64,000 nucleotides of DNA from Parasponia andersonii (GCA_002914805.1 JXTB01000142.1:786509-850508), one strand, 5' to 3'. Positions 1-14,300 are shown, counted from the first letter of the stretch. Numbers and translations: made by a program. The notes: a model not told the origin generated them from the letters alone.

Positions 1-2627
1 AATTCCTTTTCAAACTTTGGACTTAATAGATTATTAAGCATTTTCAATCCTTACTTAATACTTAATTTGAGATTTAATGAATACTTCCACAAGTATGCTT
101 GAAAAATGAATGAATGTAAGTTACTTAAAAAAAACAATTTGAATAAAGAAATCCACAAGTTTGAATACTCAGTAAATTTTGGTGTGGATTGAAAAAGATT
201 TTTAGGAAAAATCTTTAACTTCATGCGTGTGTTTGAAGATTTGTACTTTAGATTTTCTCTTCAATGTATTATTTGGAGAATGGGAATTGATATGACTATT
301 TGCGTTATAGAAATCCTTATTAGGTGAAAACATTTGTGTTCAAGTTTTGGTTTAGATTTTGTGGAGCTTGTCACTTGGACCTTATGCATTCAATGTTTCA
401 AATTTTCATGTTTCTTCCAAAAAAAAAAAATCTTTAATATAGCTTATCTTGTTGGTTAGTGTATGGTCCCTTAGTATTTGTCGGATTGTTTAGTCATTGT
501 GATTTATGCTATCTTGATTTTTTATGGTGTAAACAAAGTTACATTGAGATATGCAAAACTTGTTTAATTTGGATTTTTGGGCATTATATGATTGGTGTTG
601 ACTAGTCTTCCTAGTGTTGGGAAGACTTGGGAGGAGGACGATATTTAGATTTTCCAATCGATAAAAGGTATTGAGTTAATGTGTCGTGGTTTTATATTTG
701 ATAGGTTTTGAATCGTACACATTAGCATGTGATATTCTTCTTGAAGATTTGTTTGTAGCTTTCTAATTCATGGAGCATATGTGTATATTAATTAGTTAAT
801 TGTGCCTAGTATAAATCTCTATGAACTTTAATGTATATTTTGAAGAGTTAAGTGAGAATTGGTGTTTGTTTTACCCACTTTGAGAAAATATTTTGACATT
901 GTTTTACACTTTAATATTTTTTTAAATACCAAATTTTCCTTAAAAAAAGTGTGAACTTTTAAACCTTTTGAGAAACTTGTTTGATTACTTTGAAAAATAT
1001 TTTAGAATTTTACAAAAGACATTCCACTATATTTGGTTGTGATATGGATTGGGACCCTAAATGTTTTATTAGCTTTGAAAGAAAAATCGACCACAACAAT
1101 TTAGTGTGACATCGTTTATCATTTCACCAAGTTTATGTAATAAATGTCTGTTTTGTTGGTTATGGAGAACAACTAATGTCTTTTTTCATGTATTCCTTGT
1201 CGGTTTTAATAAATGGTTATCATGTATAACCTATCTTTAAGTTAATGCTTGTTACTATTAGAGATTTTCTTCATACATGCATGAAATGAAATTTTTTTTC
1301 AAATGTTGATGTTAAGTTGAATCAGATTCCCTTATTTGGTTTAAATTATATATAGCATGTTTATTGTTACATAACTAATGATAAATGACAATGATATTAC
1401 TCATGAATTTTATCTGAAGAGTCATTGGACCCTACTTCTATATTGTAAAGCGATTCTCAGAGTTTAGGTGTGGTTTACCTTTGGTTAGGGAGAAACCATA
1501 TTATGAACTAGTATAGTATTCTTAGGCCCCAATACTTTTTATATCAAATGTTTTTGAAAATATTTTCATTAAAAATTAAAATGAGATTGCATGGGAGACA
1601 TGCGCCATTCAAGGATAGTACCAGACAACCTACCCTATAGAACCTTATTTTTGGGACATTGAGTGTCGATTTTAGTTTTGTGCATATTTCTAGGATATTG
1701 GATTGGTTTCATAGAGTTTTCTTTATATCAAGGACTTGTAGAATCTTTGGATCTGCATCGCTTTGTTTTTCTTTGATGAGATTTTACATTGCATGAAGGA
1801 TTTGAAATGCTTTTGAAATTTCTCATGGTTTGGGTACTTGTATTTGAGATTGAAGTTTGTACTAATGTTTTACTTTAGTAATTTTTTGTTTGGGTGTTCT
1901 GATCTCACTTTTGACTAGGAGTTGCTTGTCTTTGGTATTATTCCTCCCTCTAATCGGAGAACAGAAGATGGTAGTGAGCCATCAAACTCTCTTCATCACC
2001 TTCGATCTCTAAAATCATTTATCATGTGCGGTATAACATAAGGATCTTTGTAATTCAATTCAAACTTACGTTCTGTGCTTGTAGAAAGACTCTTGTTAGA
2101 GTCATTGACTCAGAGATTGTTTAGGATCAAGTTTTACCTACAGACAAATGGGTATGTCCCAAGAGATTGTTCATCTTGTTTGATCAGCGGGACTGTATTC
2201 TTATACTTGATATTTGGTCTGTTGTTCTAGTTTGGTATCTTACAATCAATGTTCAGAGTTCTGTGTTCTCGGTTTCTAACCATGGTTATTATCGTTATCT
2301 TTTAATCACTCACATACTTGAGGTGGTCATCTCCAATTATTGGTATTGAGGATTTTGTACTTGTTAATGAGTCATCTTATGATTCTGTATCTCTTCAGGC
2401 ACGTCCTTATACCATACCATTGTGCAGTTTGGTATGTTGACAAGATTTTGATGTCAAGTGAGGAGTGTCTGTTTCACCTCCCTTTCGTTACCTAGCATTC
2501 GGTTTAATACTCTTAATTTCTATAGTCAAGTATCCACTACACTTCTAATGACTTTTTCTTACATTCTTGCTCACACTCCTAGTCTGTACCTAAATTTCGA
2601 AACGAAATTCTTTTAAGGAGGGAAGAG
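1..2627 (+). mobile_element. Decayed internal region of a Ty3/gypsy-type LTR retrotransposon (3' part)
   Basis: No open reading frame of useful length survives. The reason for the call is the right end: at about 2591-2627 there is the conserved junction seen at the 3' end of many plant Ty3/gypsy elements, a decayed AAATTTCG...CGAAATTC box followed by a purine-rich polypurine tract (TTTTAAGGAGGGAAGAG, 2611-2627), directly next to the LTR that starts at 2628. The strand is unusually rich in T and G and poor in C, as expected for an old methylated element that has lost C by deamination. I could not identify protease, RT or integrase motifs, so the element class rests on the junction and on the LTR type. 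Confidence 0.5.
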
Positions 2628-3167
2628 TATAATACCCCATAAAATTTATACATATATATATACATATATATATATTAGTGGGTGGCATTTTTTTTATTTA
2701 AAAATAACTTTCTCTCTCTCTCTTCTCTCTCTTTCTACTGATACATCTCTCTTTCTCCTTCTGTTCTCTATCCTGCCAAAAAACACCAAACTTGGAGCTC
2801 TTCAGATGCCATCATTCAACTACTATCCAGCCACGGGAACCACCGGCGTAGCTTTAGCTCGCCGCTAGTTGCAAGCCGTTGCCCTCGGAGCAGCCACCAG
2901 AGCCGCCGAATGCCAGTGAGGGGCGAAGGGATCCGCAGACATTTTCGGTCACAGATGACTATTCTGGTCACTATTCGACCCCAAACGAGGCTCATCCGAT
3001 TCGTCTCATCGCTAGGATTGTTAACATATATATTTCACAATCCTATTTTTTCCGGTTTGAAAATTACCATTTTTGTGTATTTTTTAGCTCGATTTTGACT
3101 TTTAATCCGATCGTTAGATTTCGGTTTTGTTATCATTTTAGGAATTTACTCAGAAAATAGTGAAGCT

Positions 3168-3206
<39 letters not shown>

Positions 3207-4871
3207 CTATATTTGGTGACTGGCATGAAAATCAATATCTAACCATTTAGATTTTGTCTAGTTTTGTGTACCATCAATTCAGTATCAACCTAGATCTGAA
3301 TTAGTCGAGTTATATATCTAACTTAGCTATTTTAGACATTATGAATTCAATGAAAAAGTCTGTTTGTTGATTCGAAGCTCCGTTGAGAAATTGATTTTTC
3401 CGAAGTGAGTGATCGGGGACGTGGAATAGGTTTTCGACCCTCTAAGCAATCGTCTATTTGGTACATTGAGGATCCAATAATGTGATATTGCTATTCTAGT
3501 GAAGTAGGGATTCAGTTACCTATATTTTACAATATTTTTGAATAAAACTTACTTTCTGCAACACATGATGACAAACGCGATTTTAAAACTGTTGTAGATA
3601 TATATATGGTGGAATTGAATTATATTATGTATTACTACCCATTTTTCTATAAAATTTAATTTATCATTTTATTAAAACCAAAGCATGATTTGAACTTAAA
3701 TTATTGCATGGTTATTTTTACACATCAGTTCAGAGTACATGTGCCATAGGATCACACATGAGTACCAAATTAGCATAATGGGGTTTTTACAGTATGGCAC
3801 TATGGCCTCATCGATGGTGCAGAGTTTGTGAAACCATGCAGGGGTTTTTTTTTTTTTTAATTTTCTCCCCATTTGGCTAGCATAAGAAATGTAGTTGTCC
3901 CTCAAGGTTTGGTAGGTGACACACGGGTATCCCTTCTGATTACAGGCTACGTGTCAGGTAGGCTGTATGGCACATATGGCGCCAATACTGTGGTTTCCAT
4001 CAATGAAAGGTGGTGAACTCATAGACATGGGTAGATTTATGTCATGTGTTTATGGACTGATTGGTTTTTGGATATCATGTTTAACTATATATATATATAT
4101 ATATATATATGCATATACCTACACAGACTATCAGCTTTGGAAATGGATATATGTATATATGTGTATGATTTTGTAAAGATATTTTTGGATTAAACTAACC
4201 ATGCAGGGACTCTCCATCACAAAAAATAGTTTTTAAATGAGGTAATAGTTTCTCTACTGAGCTTATGAGGTCATCCCCTGCTTTCTTCCTCTTCAGGTGA
4301 TTATCCATCCGAGTCAGTCGTGTCGATGATTAGGCAAGTCGCTTAGCCTACGTTTATGGTTTTACTCTCATTCCTCTTCAGTTGGTCCCTATCCCTTGTC
4401 CTATTCTTTTTCATGTTTAACTATTTAGCCAAGTTCATTAATTTTACTAAGTGAATGTGTGAGGATATTTTTACTATTATTTGAGGATTTGGTTTATAAA
4501 TGGGACATTATGGTTCCTAAGAAGTATATTTTTAAAATTTTAAGTACTTGAAATTTTGACAAACTTTGTACGTTAAATTTTAGATATTTGGATTCATAAT
4601 TTGGAAAAAAATCTATTAAATCAACACCTTAGTTTTATTAAATTAGGTTTTTGTACAACTTAACTATAAATTCTTGAATTTTAATTGGTGTATCTATTTT
4701 CATGAATTAAACTAAAGATGGACTCTTTTTATATAGAATTTCTAGTGGTCTGAGGACTAAAATGAAAAACCTAGGTATTTGTTTTCTTCCGAACTTTTAT
4801 AAATTCTTTATTTATTTTTATGTATACTTAAAATTAATAAAAGTCACGGCTTTGAATTTTGGATCGTGACA
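2628..4871 (+). mobile_element. LTR A, 3' LTR of the Ty3/gypsy-type element (2.24 kb)
   Basis: The LTR runs from TATAATACCCC (the usual TG start is mutated to TA) to GGATCGTGACA. It shares an ordered set of landmarks with LTRs at 7406-11341, 18642-20872 and 59167-60884: a CT-rich tract, a GC-rich block (about 2800-2950), an (AT)n run (3170-3203), a splice-donor-like AGTAGGGATTCAGTTACC, a TCTCCCCATTTGG stretch, and the TGACA end. The polypurine tract directly upstream marks it as a 3' LTR. The downstream flank does not repeat the five bases before the LTR, which fits a 3' LTR rather than a solo LTR. Short reading frames in the GC-rich block are not conserved genes. Confidence 0.75.
3170..3203. 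repeat. (AT)n microsatellite inside LTR A
   Basis: A 34-bp TA dinucleotide run. Related LTRs carry an AT or AC/AT run at a similar place, so it belongs to the LTR family. Confidence 0.9.
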
Positions 4872-7405
4872 TTGATGATGTTCAATATTGAATAATAGTA
4901 CTTCGTGTTTTCCCTTCAAAAAAAAAAAAAAAAAAAAGAAAAAAGAAAAGAAAAGAAAGATTGATGTTGATCAATTAATATCACTAGTACAATTAGCTTA
5001 CAAACTCTACATAGCACAAAAAATTATTTCTGACTCCAAGTTGAACAATAAGTAGTTAGGGTTAATTTGTGATAGGGACTGAAAAGCATCTTACAGTCAA
5101 CTAGAGAATATTTACAACACAATGGTGAGGATGCTGATCTCAATAATTCATTGCTGAAGATTTTTAGCGATGATATTATGTGTCGTCGAGTGTGGAAGAC
5201 AATATCGTTGATAGGTTTGAAAAAGTTAAATAAGTCATTATTGAATGCTTATAAACAATTGTGATGCTGTGATGTGGCATGGATAGTTCTAGCCACGACA
5301 TACTTAACAAGTTGTCGCTGTTTAAATTTAAAATCAAAACATGACCAGGCTATATAGATAAAAAGAGTTTCCATATATTTAGATTGGATGATAAACATTA
5401 AAGTTTATTAAATTTAATTATTTTTTGTATGGATAATGTATTAAAAAAACATATCCACCACATTGTGTTTTAACCAAAAAAAAAAAAAAAGCATACCGTT
5501 ACTGAGTAAGTTGGCATATGCGACTTTTTTTTTTAACTAAATAAATAATCAAACTTAATATGGCATTAAAAGTTAGGGCTGCTCTATTTCCACTACTATG
5601 AAAAAATTAAAACCACCCATCAATTAAAATTTAGAATTAAACTACTACTTATTATACATTCTTACATTACCCTCATTGCAATTGGCCTTTCTTTTCACAA
5701 CCAGTACTCCCCAATTTGCTCCCAACCCTCTCTCTTATCTCTTTCTTCTTTTCTTCTCCTTTCTTCTTTTCTTCAATCTGTACTTCTTAGTTTCCTTCAA
5801 CACAGCATTACCCTAAATTAAAGTTGTTAGAAGTCAAATCACTTGCCTAATTCTATGTTCCTAATGACTAGTGTTTCACAAATCAAATGAAGAAATATAG
5901 ATTAAATCTTGTCACTTGATTTACTTAAACGCTAATGAAAAAATTGGATTCCTTTAATTTGAATGACATAAAATCTCCATTGCACAAGATTATACGGAGC
6001 CAGAATGAAATAGAAGGACTATCATCCTCTTTGTCCAATCTAAAATCAATAGTTTTTCTTTCATATATTTATCTAATTCTTGGCCTCTCCATTATTTGTT
6101 GATTAGACACTATAATCCGAGATGATATTTTGAAAGGAAATTCAGGAGTACATCTTTCATTTTTTTAATCTCTCAATTATCTTTTTACACATATAAATTT
6201 AAAGAATTTGAAAACAAAGAAGTCTATAATGTTTCATTCTTTCGTCATTTTTTTTTAAGTTAAGTTTAGCTAATAATCTTCACTTATTATCAATTAAAGA
6301 AAAATATCTACTATTATACAATCTCCACTTTACCCGATTAAAGATATTTATTTTTACTTATTCCTTAATCGAATCTTGCTTTTTGAATTATGTTTAAGAA
6401 CCGGCTTGGATGCTTTTGTTCAATTGTTCATAAACAAGTGTGTGATAAGATTTTTTTTAATGTACTAAAATGTAATTAATTTAAAGGTTGTTCGAGGAAT
6501 TAAAATATATATTAAAGTGAGGTGTGGAGAGACAAATGCGACAATAGATTCACTCTAAAAGTTACCACTTTTTACAAGTACAAAGACAATTCTACCTTAA
6601 AATTTTGCACCATTCTTCCTGAGCTCCTCGTACCCGATTCCTGAATCTTGCAACTCTAGTTTCCGATTCAACATCTAAATCTCAAGTATTCAATTCCAGA
6701 TCTCCCTTATGGTGATTTTGCTATGCTCCAATGGTCTTGTCTGAAGCTGCAGATCATTGCCAGAGAACAACCTTCTGCTATCAGAGAGAGAGAGGAGAGA
6801 AGAATCTGATTTGAGATAAAAGGAAAGAGAAGCAAGAGGGAAGAAGAGTGTCTACATTTAGTAAAGGAAAAAGATCATTTAGGATAAGAAAGGCACAAAA
6901 TCAATGAATATAAAACAACTGCTATTTAGTTAGCAAAAGAAAGTGGTGCTTCCCTAATTAAATTTGCCTGTATATATCAAATAGAGCATTCAATTTTTAT
7001 TTTCCCATCAAATAAAATGAAAATGGTCAAAACTTGAACTCGATAATGTAGAAGAAGATATTTTTACACTTTAAACTCATAAATTAATATAAAAAAAATT
7101 ATTAAATTCATGATAAAATGGTCTCTTGGACAATTAACCTTCAAGATAAGATTAGTAAGTTTTGGAACTCTAACAAACTTAGAGGTTCATCGATTATTAT
7201 AACCTATTAATCCTATTTTTCAAGATAAGATTAGTAAGTTTTGGAACTCTAACAAACTTAGAGGTTCATCGATTATTATAACCTATTAATCCTATTTAGG
7301 TTAATATATCCTAAACGTAAGTGACCTAGGAAAGTTTCACTTGTAAATAGTTTTACTCTCTTATGATTAACCTCAATTTCATGCCACACAATGTGAGAGA
7401 TTCAG
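4872..7405. other. AT-rich intergenic stretch, no gene seen
   Basis: Contains poly-A tracts (about 4918-4960), a pyrimidine-rich stretch (5727-5780), a purine-rich stretch (6780-6860) and the exact duplication listed separately at 7141-7297. I see no reading frame with coding character and no RNA gene. Confidence 0.6.
7141..7297. repeat. Perfect tandem duplication, 79-bp unit x2
   Basis: The unit starting TCAAGATAAGATTAG at 7141 is repeated without visible change from 7220. Perfect identity in such decayed surroundings means a recent duplication (or an assembly artefact). Confidence 0.9.
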
Positions 7406-10400
7406 TATAAAATCCCGAATTTTCAAGGGGCAAATTGGCCATTTTGTTAATTTTTGGATTAATTAACAGAGGGATTAATTTGCAAAATTTTTCAAAGGAG
7501 AGACCCTTTTGCAATTAATGTGATGGAGTAAATTGAAAATAGGAGATTATAGTGCAATTTTTAAAAATTGCACAATCCCATTTAGTTAGGGTCACATGGC
7601 CCTCATTTCTTTTCCTTCTCTCTCCCTCTCTTCCTCCCGACACCCCCTCCTTATACTCTCTCTTGTTTTTGGCCGAAGGAACGTCAAAACCCACCGAAGC
7701 TAGCCCAGCCACCATCGCGCCCCGCCACCAACCGGTGAAGCTTCGTTGCAGCTCTATGATGCCAGTGCTGCCATCCCTGAGGTCGCTGGAAAGTGCCACA
7801 TGTGTTTTTGATTGTCGCGACTATTCTGACTACTATTTGACCTCAAATTATGCTTGTTGGATTTTTCTCGTCGCAAGAATCATCAAGGTATGTGTTTCAC
7901 GATTCTAAACTACCCGCTTTGAAAGTTGCCATTTTTGCCTAGTTTGAGCTCGTGTTTGACTTTTTTATTCGAAAATTGGATTGTGGTTTTAATATCATTT
8001 TTGGAATGTACTTGAGAAATGTATAAAATTGATATATATTGACTAGATTTGGTGATCGACACGAAAAACAAAATCAAATAGCTAAGATTTGCCCCGTTTT
8101 ATATGTCGCAAGTGTAGTTTCAATCAAGACCCGAATTGAACGAATTATTTGTCTAACCTAGCTATTTTAGGTACTAGGAATTTAGTGAAGAGATATGTTT
8201 ATGGATTTGAAGCTTTATTGAGAAGTTGTTTTTCGCAAGAGAGTGATCGAGGGCTTAAAATTGGTTCCTGACCTTCTGAACGTTCGTCCAATGATACATT
8301 GAGATTCCAATAGCATGGTATCACTTCCTAGTAAGGTAAAGACTCAATTACCTCAGTTTTATATTATTTTCAATAAAACTTACTTTATGCAATATATGAT
8401 GACAAACATGATTTTAGAACTATTTTGGATATCTGTGATGGTATTTGATTATATGATATATATATATATATATATATTGTATTACTTTGGAATTTTTTAA
8501 GTACAAGTTATTTTTGAATAATACTTCATATGTCTATTTTATTGAAAAACCAGAGCATGACTATTTTCACACTTCAGTTCTATATTTCACGTATCATAGG
8601 ATTATACATGAGTGCCATGTTTGTTATTAGGATATTTTCCCTAAAAAGCAGATTTCTAATTTTAGCCTTTTAGTGTAGACAACTTTTTCTTATATGCAAT
8701 TATTATATTTGCTAGATTAAACGGCCTCAGCTGAATAATGTATTTATCTGAAAAAGATTCTATGACTTTATTTGTATATAAAGAACAAACATGATTAAGT
8801 GTTAATTATGGAGAGACTTGTTTCTTTATCTAAATATAAATTAATTAGTTCACAACCTGTAAATAAAGAAAGAATATTTTATTTACTAAAGATTGTAGTG
8901 TTTGCCTATCTCAACAGGAATGATGTATCTCAAATCACTAAAATATCTAACTTCTGATAGAAACATTAATACAACATAAATAAGTTATGTGTATTGAACA
9001 AGACCAGGTAATATAAAGAATTGGAGTACCGTAACTCAATTCTTATAGTACCACAAACTAGCTCTTAGCATGTTAAATCTTAATTCTTGATGTTTGACTG
9101 GACTTGCTTTCATGGGATATAGCCTTTTGATTTGTTAAAAGACTAGCCTCAGTGAAATTAGAAGCGAACTCTGGCATATTGCAGGTTATGGCTTATGAAT
9201 TGATGGAAACACTAAATAGTTAAGGACATAATACTTTAATACTACTTTAAGGTCTTCAAGATTTATGGAATAATTAAATCTAAATCTTAGTATTCACCTT
9301 GTAAATTGGTTGATAATTTTATCTAAATGTCCATTGAGAACAAAATTATTGACAATATTATTCGTTGATAGAAAAATGGTAATTTAAAGGTAAATATATA
9401 TTTGAGGGGTATTACAGTAATTTCACATATCCAACTACGGCATTGTAGAGGGATTTTACATAGGGTATAGAATATACTAGATGGATCGGTTAATTAAGAT
9501 TAGTTGATTGAATCTCTATAAAAGGCATAACATTTAATCTAAGAATGCAGTATTGAGCCTTTAGTGGAGTGTCCCATTTATTAATAGTATTTATATAAAT
9601 ACTATAATAAGAGTTATTATGTATTTATTATACTATTGGAGCTTAGATTATTTGGATCCATTAGGTCTCTTGTCTAACTCAACAAAGCTCATCAACTATT
9701 TGGTAGTATTTGTGAAATTAATTTCATGATATTATGTAAAATAATGATTTTACACAGAAGTTGGTATTTTTATAAATAAGTTTCATGAATTGAACATATT
9801 TATAAAAAGACACCTATAACCCAAATTGGAGAACAATGCCAATCCTAAATGGACTTGAATTAGCAGTTCTTGGCTTCATATATATAAGATACATGAGAGA
9901 AAAAACTGTACAATAACCCTAGAGGTGCTACATGACAAACAGAGGGAGACAGAGAAAGAGAGAGAGGTTTTGTGCCAACTACAGTGAGAAAGAGAGAAAA
10001 AAAAGTTTCCTGCAATCTCACGGTCTCATCTCACGTCCTGGTGTTGCAAAAGATCAAGAAGATATTATTGATCGTTCTCCAACGAAAGATTCAAGTTGGT
10101 GCCCACTCGCCTTATTAACCAAGAGCAAAAGTATAGACAAGAAGATTTAGGGTTGGAGATTTGATCACTATCAACAAGAAGATCAAAGAGAAGCAAGCTA
10201 CAAGAGGTAAACCCTAATCTCATCTCTATAGTTTATGTATCTAGATTTGATTTATGTTATACATAATCCTGTATATGATATATGCATGTTTTATGGTTAT
10301 AAAAATGGTTTTCATGTAAAATTTTTAAAACCTAAATCCGCGTTCATGATGTGATCATGTGTTTTTCTATAGTTTTGCATGCATGTATGATTTTTTCTAA

Positions 10401-10722
10401 GTATAAGATCTAAATACCATTATTAGCATCATGAGTTTACAGTGCGGTGTTGTGTGCCTCACTATCAGTATAGAGTTCGTAAACTTATGTGGGGTTTGAT
10501 TTCTCTGATTATCTCCCCATTTGGTAGGCATGAATAATTCGATTACTTCTCTAGGTTTGGTAGGTGATATGTAGGTGTCCTCTCTTAGTATGGGTTTAGG
10601 TATCAGGCAGGCTGTTCGGTACACTTGGTGTCAACATCCTGTATTTCTTAAGTGTAAGATCTAAATACCAATATAGGTTGATTTGTGTCATGTGCTTATG
10701 AATTGAATAATTTTGATTATAC

Positions 10723-10758
<36 letters not shown>

Positions 10759-11341
10759 ATTGCTAGTTTTCGACCATTATATATGTACGTTTTAGACTAA
10801 ACTAATCATGTAGAAACTTTCGATCACTAAAATATTTTTAAACGAGGTAACTATTTTCTTATTGGTATTTTGTACTCTCCCCCTACCTTCCTTTCTTAGG
10901 TGGTGTTCAGTATGACCTTAGTGATTTAGAGGATTGAGAGGTCGTCTTTGATTGTAGTTTGTTATCTTAGTAATGTTAGAAGCTTAACATTATTGTGATG
11001 TTTGGATTATTTCGATTTGATTTAGCATTGAACCAAGATTACTACTTTTTATTAAGTCTGTGAACTTATGTATGTTATTTTTGTATTTGATATTTATTGT
11101 GGATGATAATGATGCTTGAACTTAAATCTTGATTTATATCTTCCAGCTATTATTCGATCTAGGTTTAATAGGGTATATGAAATATGAGAGAGATTTATAG
11201 GATAAAATTCTAAATATTTTATTTAAATGGACTGTTTATAAAATTAAATTTTTTAAGACTTTTTTTAAAAATAAATTAAGAAATTTCTCATCTTAGTAAA
11301 ATTTCTCCTTCTGTCATTAATTCAAATTTTGGGTCATGACA
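7406..11341 (+). mobile_element. LTR B, solo LTR split by an insertion
   Basis: Begins TATAAAATCCCG and ends GGGTCATGACA, with the same internal order as LTR A (CT-rich tract 7610-7640, GC-rich block 7670-7790, GATTC/ATTACC element near 8335, TCTCCCCATTTGG near 10520, (AT)n 10732-10757). The five bases before it (TTCAG, 7401-7405) nearly match the five after it (TTCAA, 11342-11346). This fits a target-site duplication with one later change, so I call it a solo LTR. LTR sequence stops at about 8630 and resumes at about 10420, giving an LTR of about 2.15 kb without the insert. Confidence 0.7.
8631..10419. mobile_element. Unclassified 1.8-kb insertion inside LTR B
   Basis: Comparison with LTRs A and C shows this block is absent from them. 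It is bordered by TTATTAG on both sides (8624-8630 and 10420-10426), which could be a 7-bp target duplication. Inside there is a TATA-like ATATATATAAG near 9880, a GA-rich leader (9940-9990) and a possible splice donor (AGAGGTAAACCC, about 10203), which look like a promoter and 5' exon of an element. No transposase or RT is recognisable and the ends show no clear TG...CA or inverted repeats. Its last 22 bases nearly repeat an LTR-internal stretch at about 10650-10673, so the right boundary is uncertain. Confidence 0.45.
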
Positions 11342-11346
11342 TTCAA

Positions 11347-14300
11347 GTTATATAAAATAAAGAACATAAGCTAATGAACCAAAATAAGTTTGTTAATTTA
11401 TAATTCCTACTAATAATAGCAGACTTATTAAAAGAAATCAATTATTTTTGTTCAAAAAAATTAGAAACGAAAATCAAATTTCTCCAAAACTAGAAACTTT
11501 ATAACAAATTATTTCAAAGCTAAAAACCTAAATTTATTAAAACAAAAATGCCTGTCTCCCACTACAATAATTGAAACTAACGCCCCCGTACCCAAGCGCA
11601 AGTTGAGTTCCCCGTATCTTAGACTTTTGCTATCTTAGAATTCTTGCAAGGAACTGCAAAATATGATTAGCCGCTCTGGAATATACAATCAAGTAATTGT
11701 AGATTTGCCAAAAAAACATGTCTCTAACTAATATAAATTACCTTTACTTTCCTTGTCTTTTGCTAAAATATCAACATATTGATTTCTCATATCTCATCTA
11801 ACCCATTTAACCCATTTTTCTAACAATTAATACTAAACAAATTCCTAAATATATTTTATAATAATAACTATTGTTTTATTTAAGTCTAAGAATTAGCTAA
11901 TAAAAAATAAAATAAAGAGAAAAAATATTAAATATTTTGACAAATTATCTTGATAAAATAACTTAAATGACAAATAATGAACAAAAAAGTATTTTATCCT
12001 AAATCTTGTGCCCAATTAGGGTTACGTGACTGAATATCAGTTTTTAACTTTTGATAATGAATCCTAATAGATATTTTTTATTTTGAAAAATAATCGTCAT
12101 TTTTCAATGAAAGAATGGTGCATGGATCGTAAAATTTCACCAGTCGTGATGAATAACAGAACTCAATAATAAATGTTTTATACATTAAATATTGATAAAT
12201 AATATAATATTATATTTTTCAAGTTGTTTTTTTTTAATGATAATTCGTTGAGACGTGTATGTAATGCTCAAAAGGAAATTGAGGTGGAGCATATGCCTCA
12301 GTATTGGCACTCGGCTTGTGGTGGATACGTTTATGAAAACAAATGTACCAAGGACATGTAATAAAATCAAACTGAATTTCTTTCTGGTTAAAAATAGTGA
12401 TAACAGATAAAATACTAATATCTAACATAAAAAAAAAATAATAAGCAGGCAACCCATGTGTTCATATAAGTCTTTTTCGAATTGGGTAGATTTTTTGTTT
12501 TATATTGGCGCATGGGCACACGCGGCATGATTGCTTTTTTCTTTTTTCTGTTTTCTTTTCTGAAAAGACATGATTGCTTGTTTCCAAGAAGTACTAAAGG
12601 AATCAAATTGTCAGAGAAGAAATAATTAAATAAACTAAAGATGTACTATTAGAATGGTTATGATCAGTGATCTGGCCAGATCAATAAATAAAGTATTATG
12701 AGTGCGTTAATTTGACGAGTCAATAATTAGTTTTTTTTTTATAAGAGTTTGACCTAACTAAACTAGCCTAAAAGAAACTTCTGACGAATTAATTCGGGAT
12801 GAATAAATAACACTCCTATATGTTTTAAGATATTTCAGACAATATTGATTAATTAACAATTTAAGTTAAAAATAATAATAATTATCTAGCGTTTTCTCTT
12901 CTTGGATTAATCACGTGGGAAACATGTCTTTTAGTCTTCTCCACTTCGTAACTTCTAAAAAACAAGAAATCCTCAATTTAGGTAGTAATCGTGAGATTGT
13001 GTATTGTTATTAATAAAATATTAACTAAACATGTGAAAAAAAATATTGTACAAGAAAAAAGAAACAGAAAATATCGTTACAATAGTTATGGGATTTCAGA
13101 GTAAATGCATGGTTGATTAAAAATTTAATTATGGTAACAACGGTGTACACCGTGGCCAAATAAACAGAGTGGTGTCTGGAAAAGTTGGGTATATAAAGAT
13201 GGAAACTAATCTATTGTTAATTTTGGTAATCCAATTTATATCCAACGAAGTTGAAATGCTATAATTTAAACGGTGAAATTTTCTAATTGGGTAAACTGCC
13301 AAAGTAAAAAAAAAACCATTAAAATTTGATTATATAAAATAATATACCAAAATTATGAATTTTTAAAAATTAATATCTAGACAGAATTTTTGAACAATTT
13401 TAATTAAAAAAAAATACAATAATATCACATATTAAAACTAGATTAGTTCTTACTAACTAAAATTAAATATATTAAAAATAAATTAAAATTGAGAATATTA
13501 TTATTTTTTATTTATTAAATTTATTCAAAAAATTAATTTAACTTATTAATTTTTAAAAAAGTTTAATTTTAAAATATTATTTTATAATATACAAATTTCA
13601 GAATTTAAATTATAAAACAGATTTTAAGTATTTTTTTAAAATTCATCTTTAATATATTATATTTAGATGTGATACAGTATATAGATCGGAGATAAGTTGA
13701 TAGGTTACCAAAAGTCCAAAACTGAACATTGGGAGTTAAAACTCAATATTGGATTTACACTTTAGGTTCATTTTTCGTCAGATCTTATCTGAAAATAACA
13801 TAAACAAGCGTCATTAGGTAACAAAATAGAATGGTGATTGGAATCTAGCACGTGACGATAATACTCTAGGTAATAAATAATTATAAAAATTTGAAAGCTC
13901 CAAATCTTATTACGATGATGGCTGGCCTTGGGTAGGCAATTATATATTTGTACAGCACATTCATAAACGACAACAGATGTCGAGTAATATCTTCTTTTAC
14001 TTCACGTGTACAAATACATCTAGCTTGTTCAGTCACTTAAATATTTCACAATTTCTTTTTGTAACAAATAATTTTAAAGTTAAAAGGCGAAAGAAACAAA
14101 CATTTTCTTTTATTCTTTTCATTTTTTATTTTTTTTTGCTGAGGATTATATTTAAATGTCTACCGTCCTTCCCGTATTAAATTTATCAAAAGGTCCCTTA
14201 TTAACACACAATCAGAATTAGGAACATATTATTTATATTTTCAAATAAAATTAAAATTTATTAAAAATAACTTAAAATAAATAACACAAATTACTTAATT

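Noticed and set aside
5571..6960. Possible TIR transposon from the pyrimidine-rich and purine-rich blocks on opposite sides
   Set aside because: No matching ends or target duplication could be found; the complementarity is only compositional.
7515..7908. Overlapping open frames in LTR B
   Set aside because: Same GC-rich LTR block as in LTR C; not conserved as protein.
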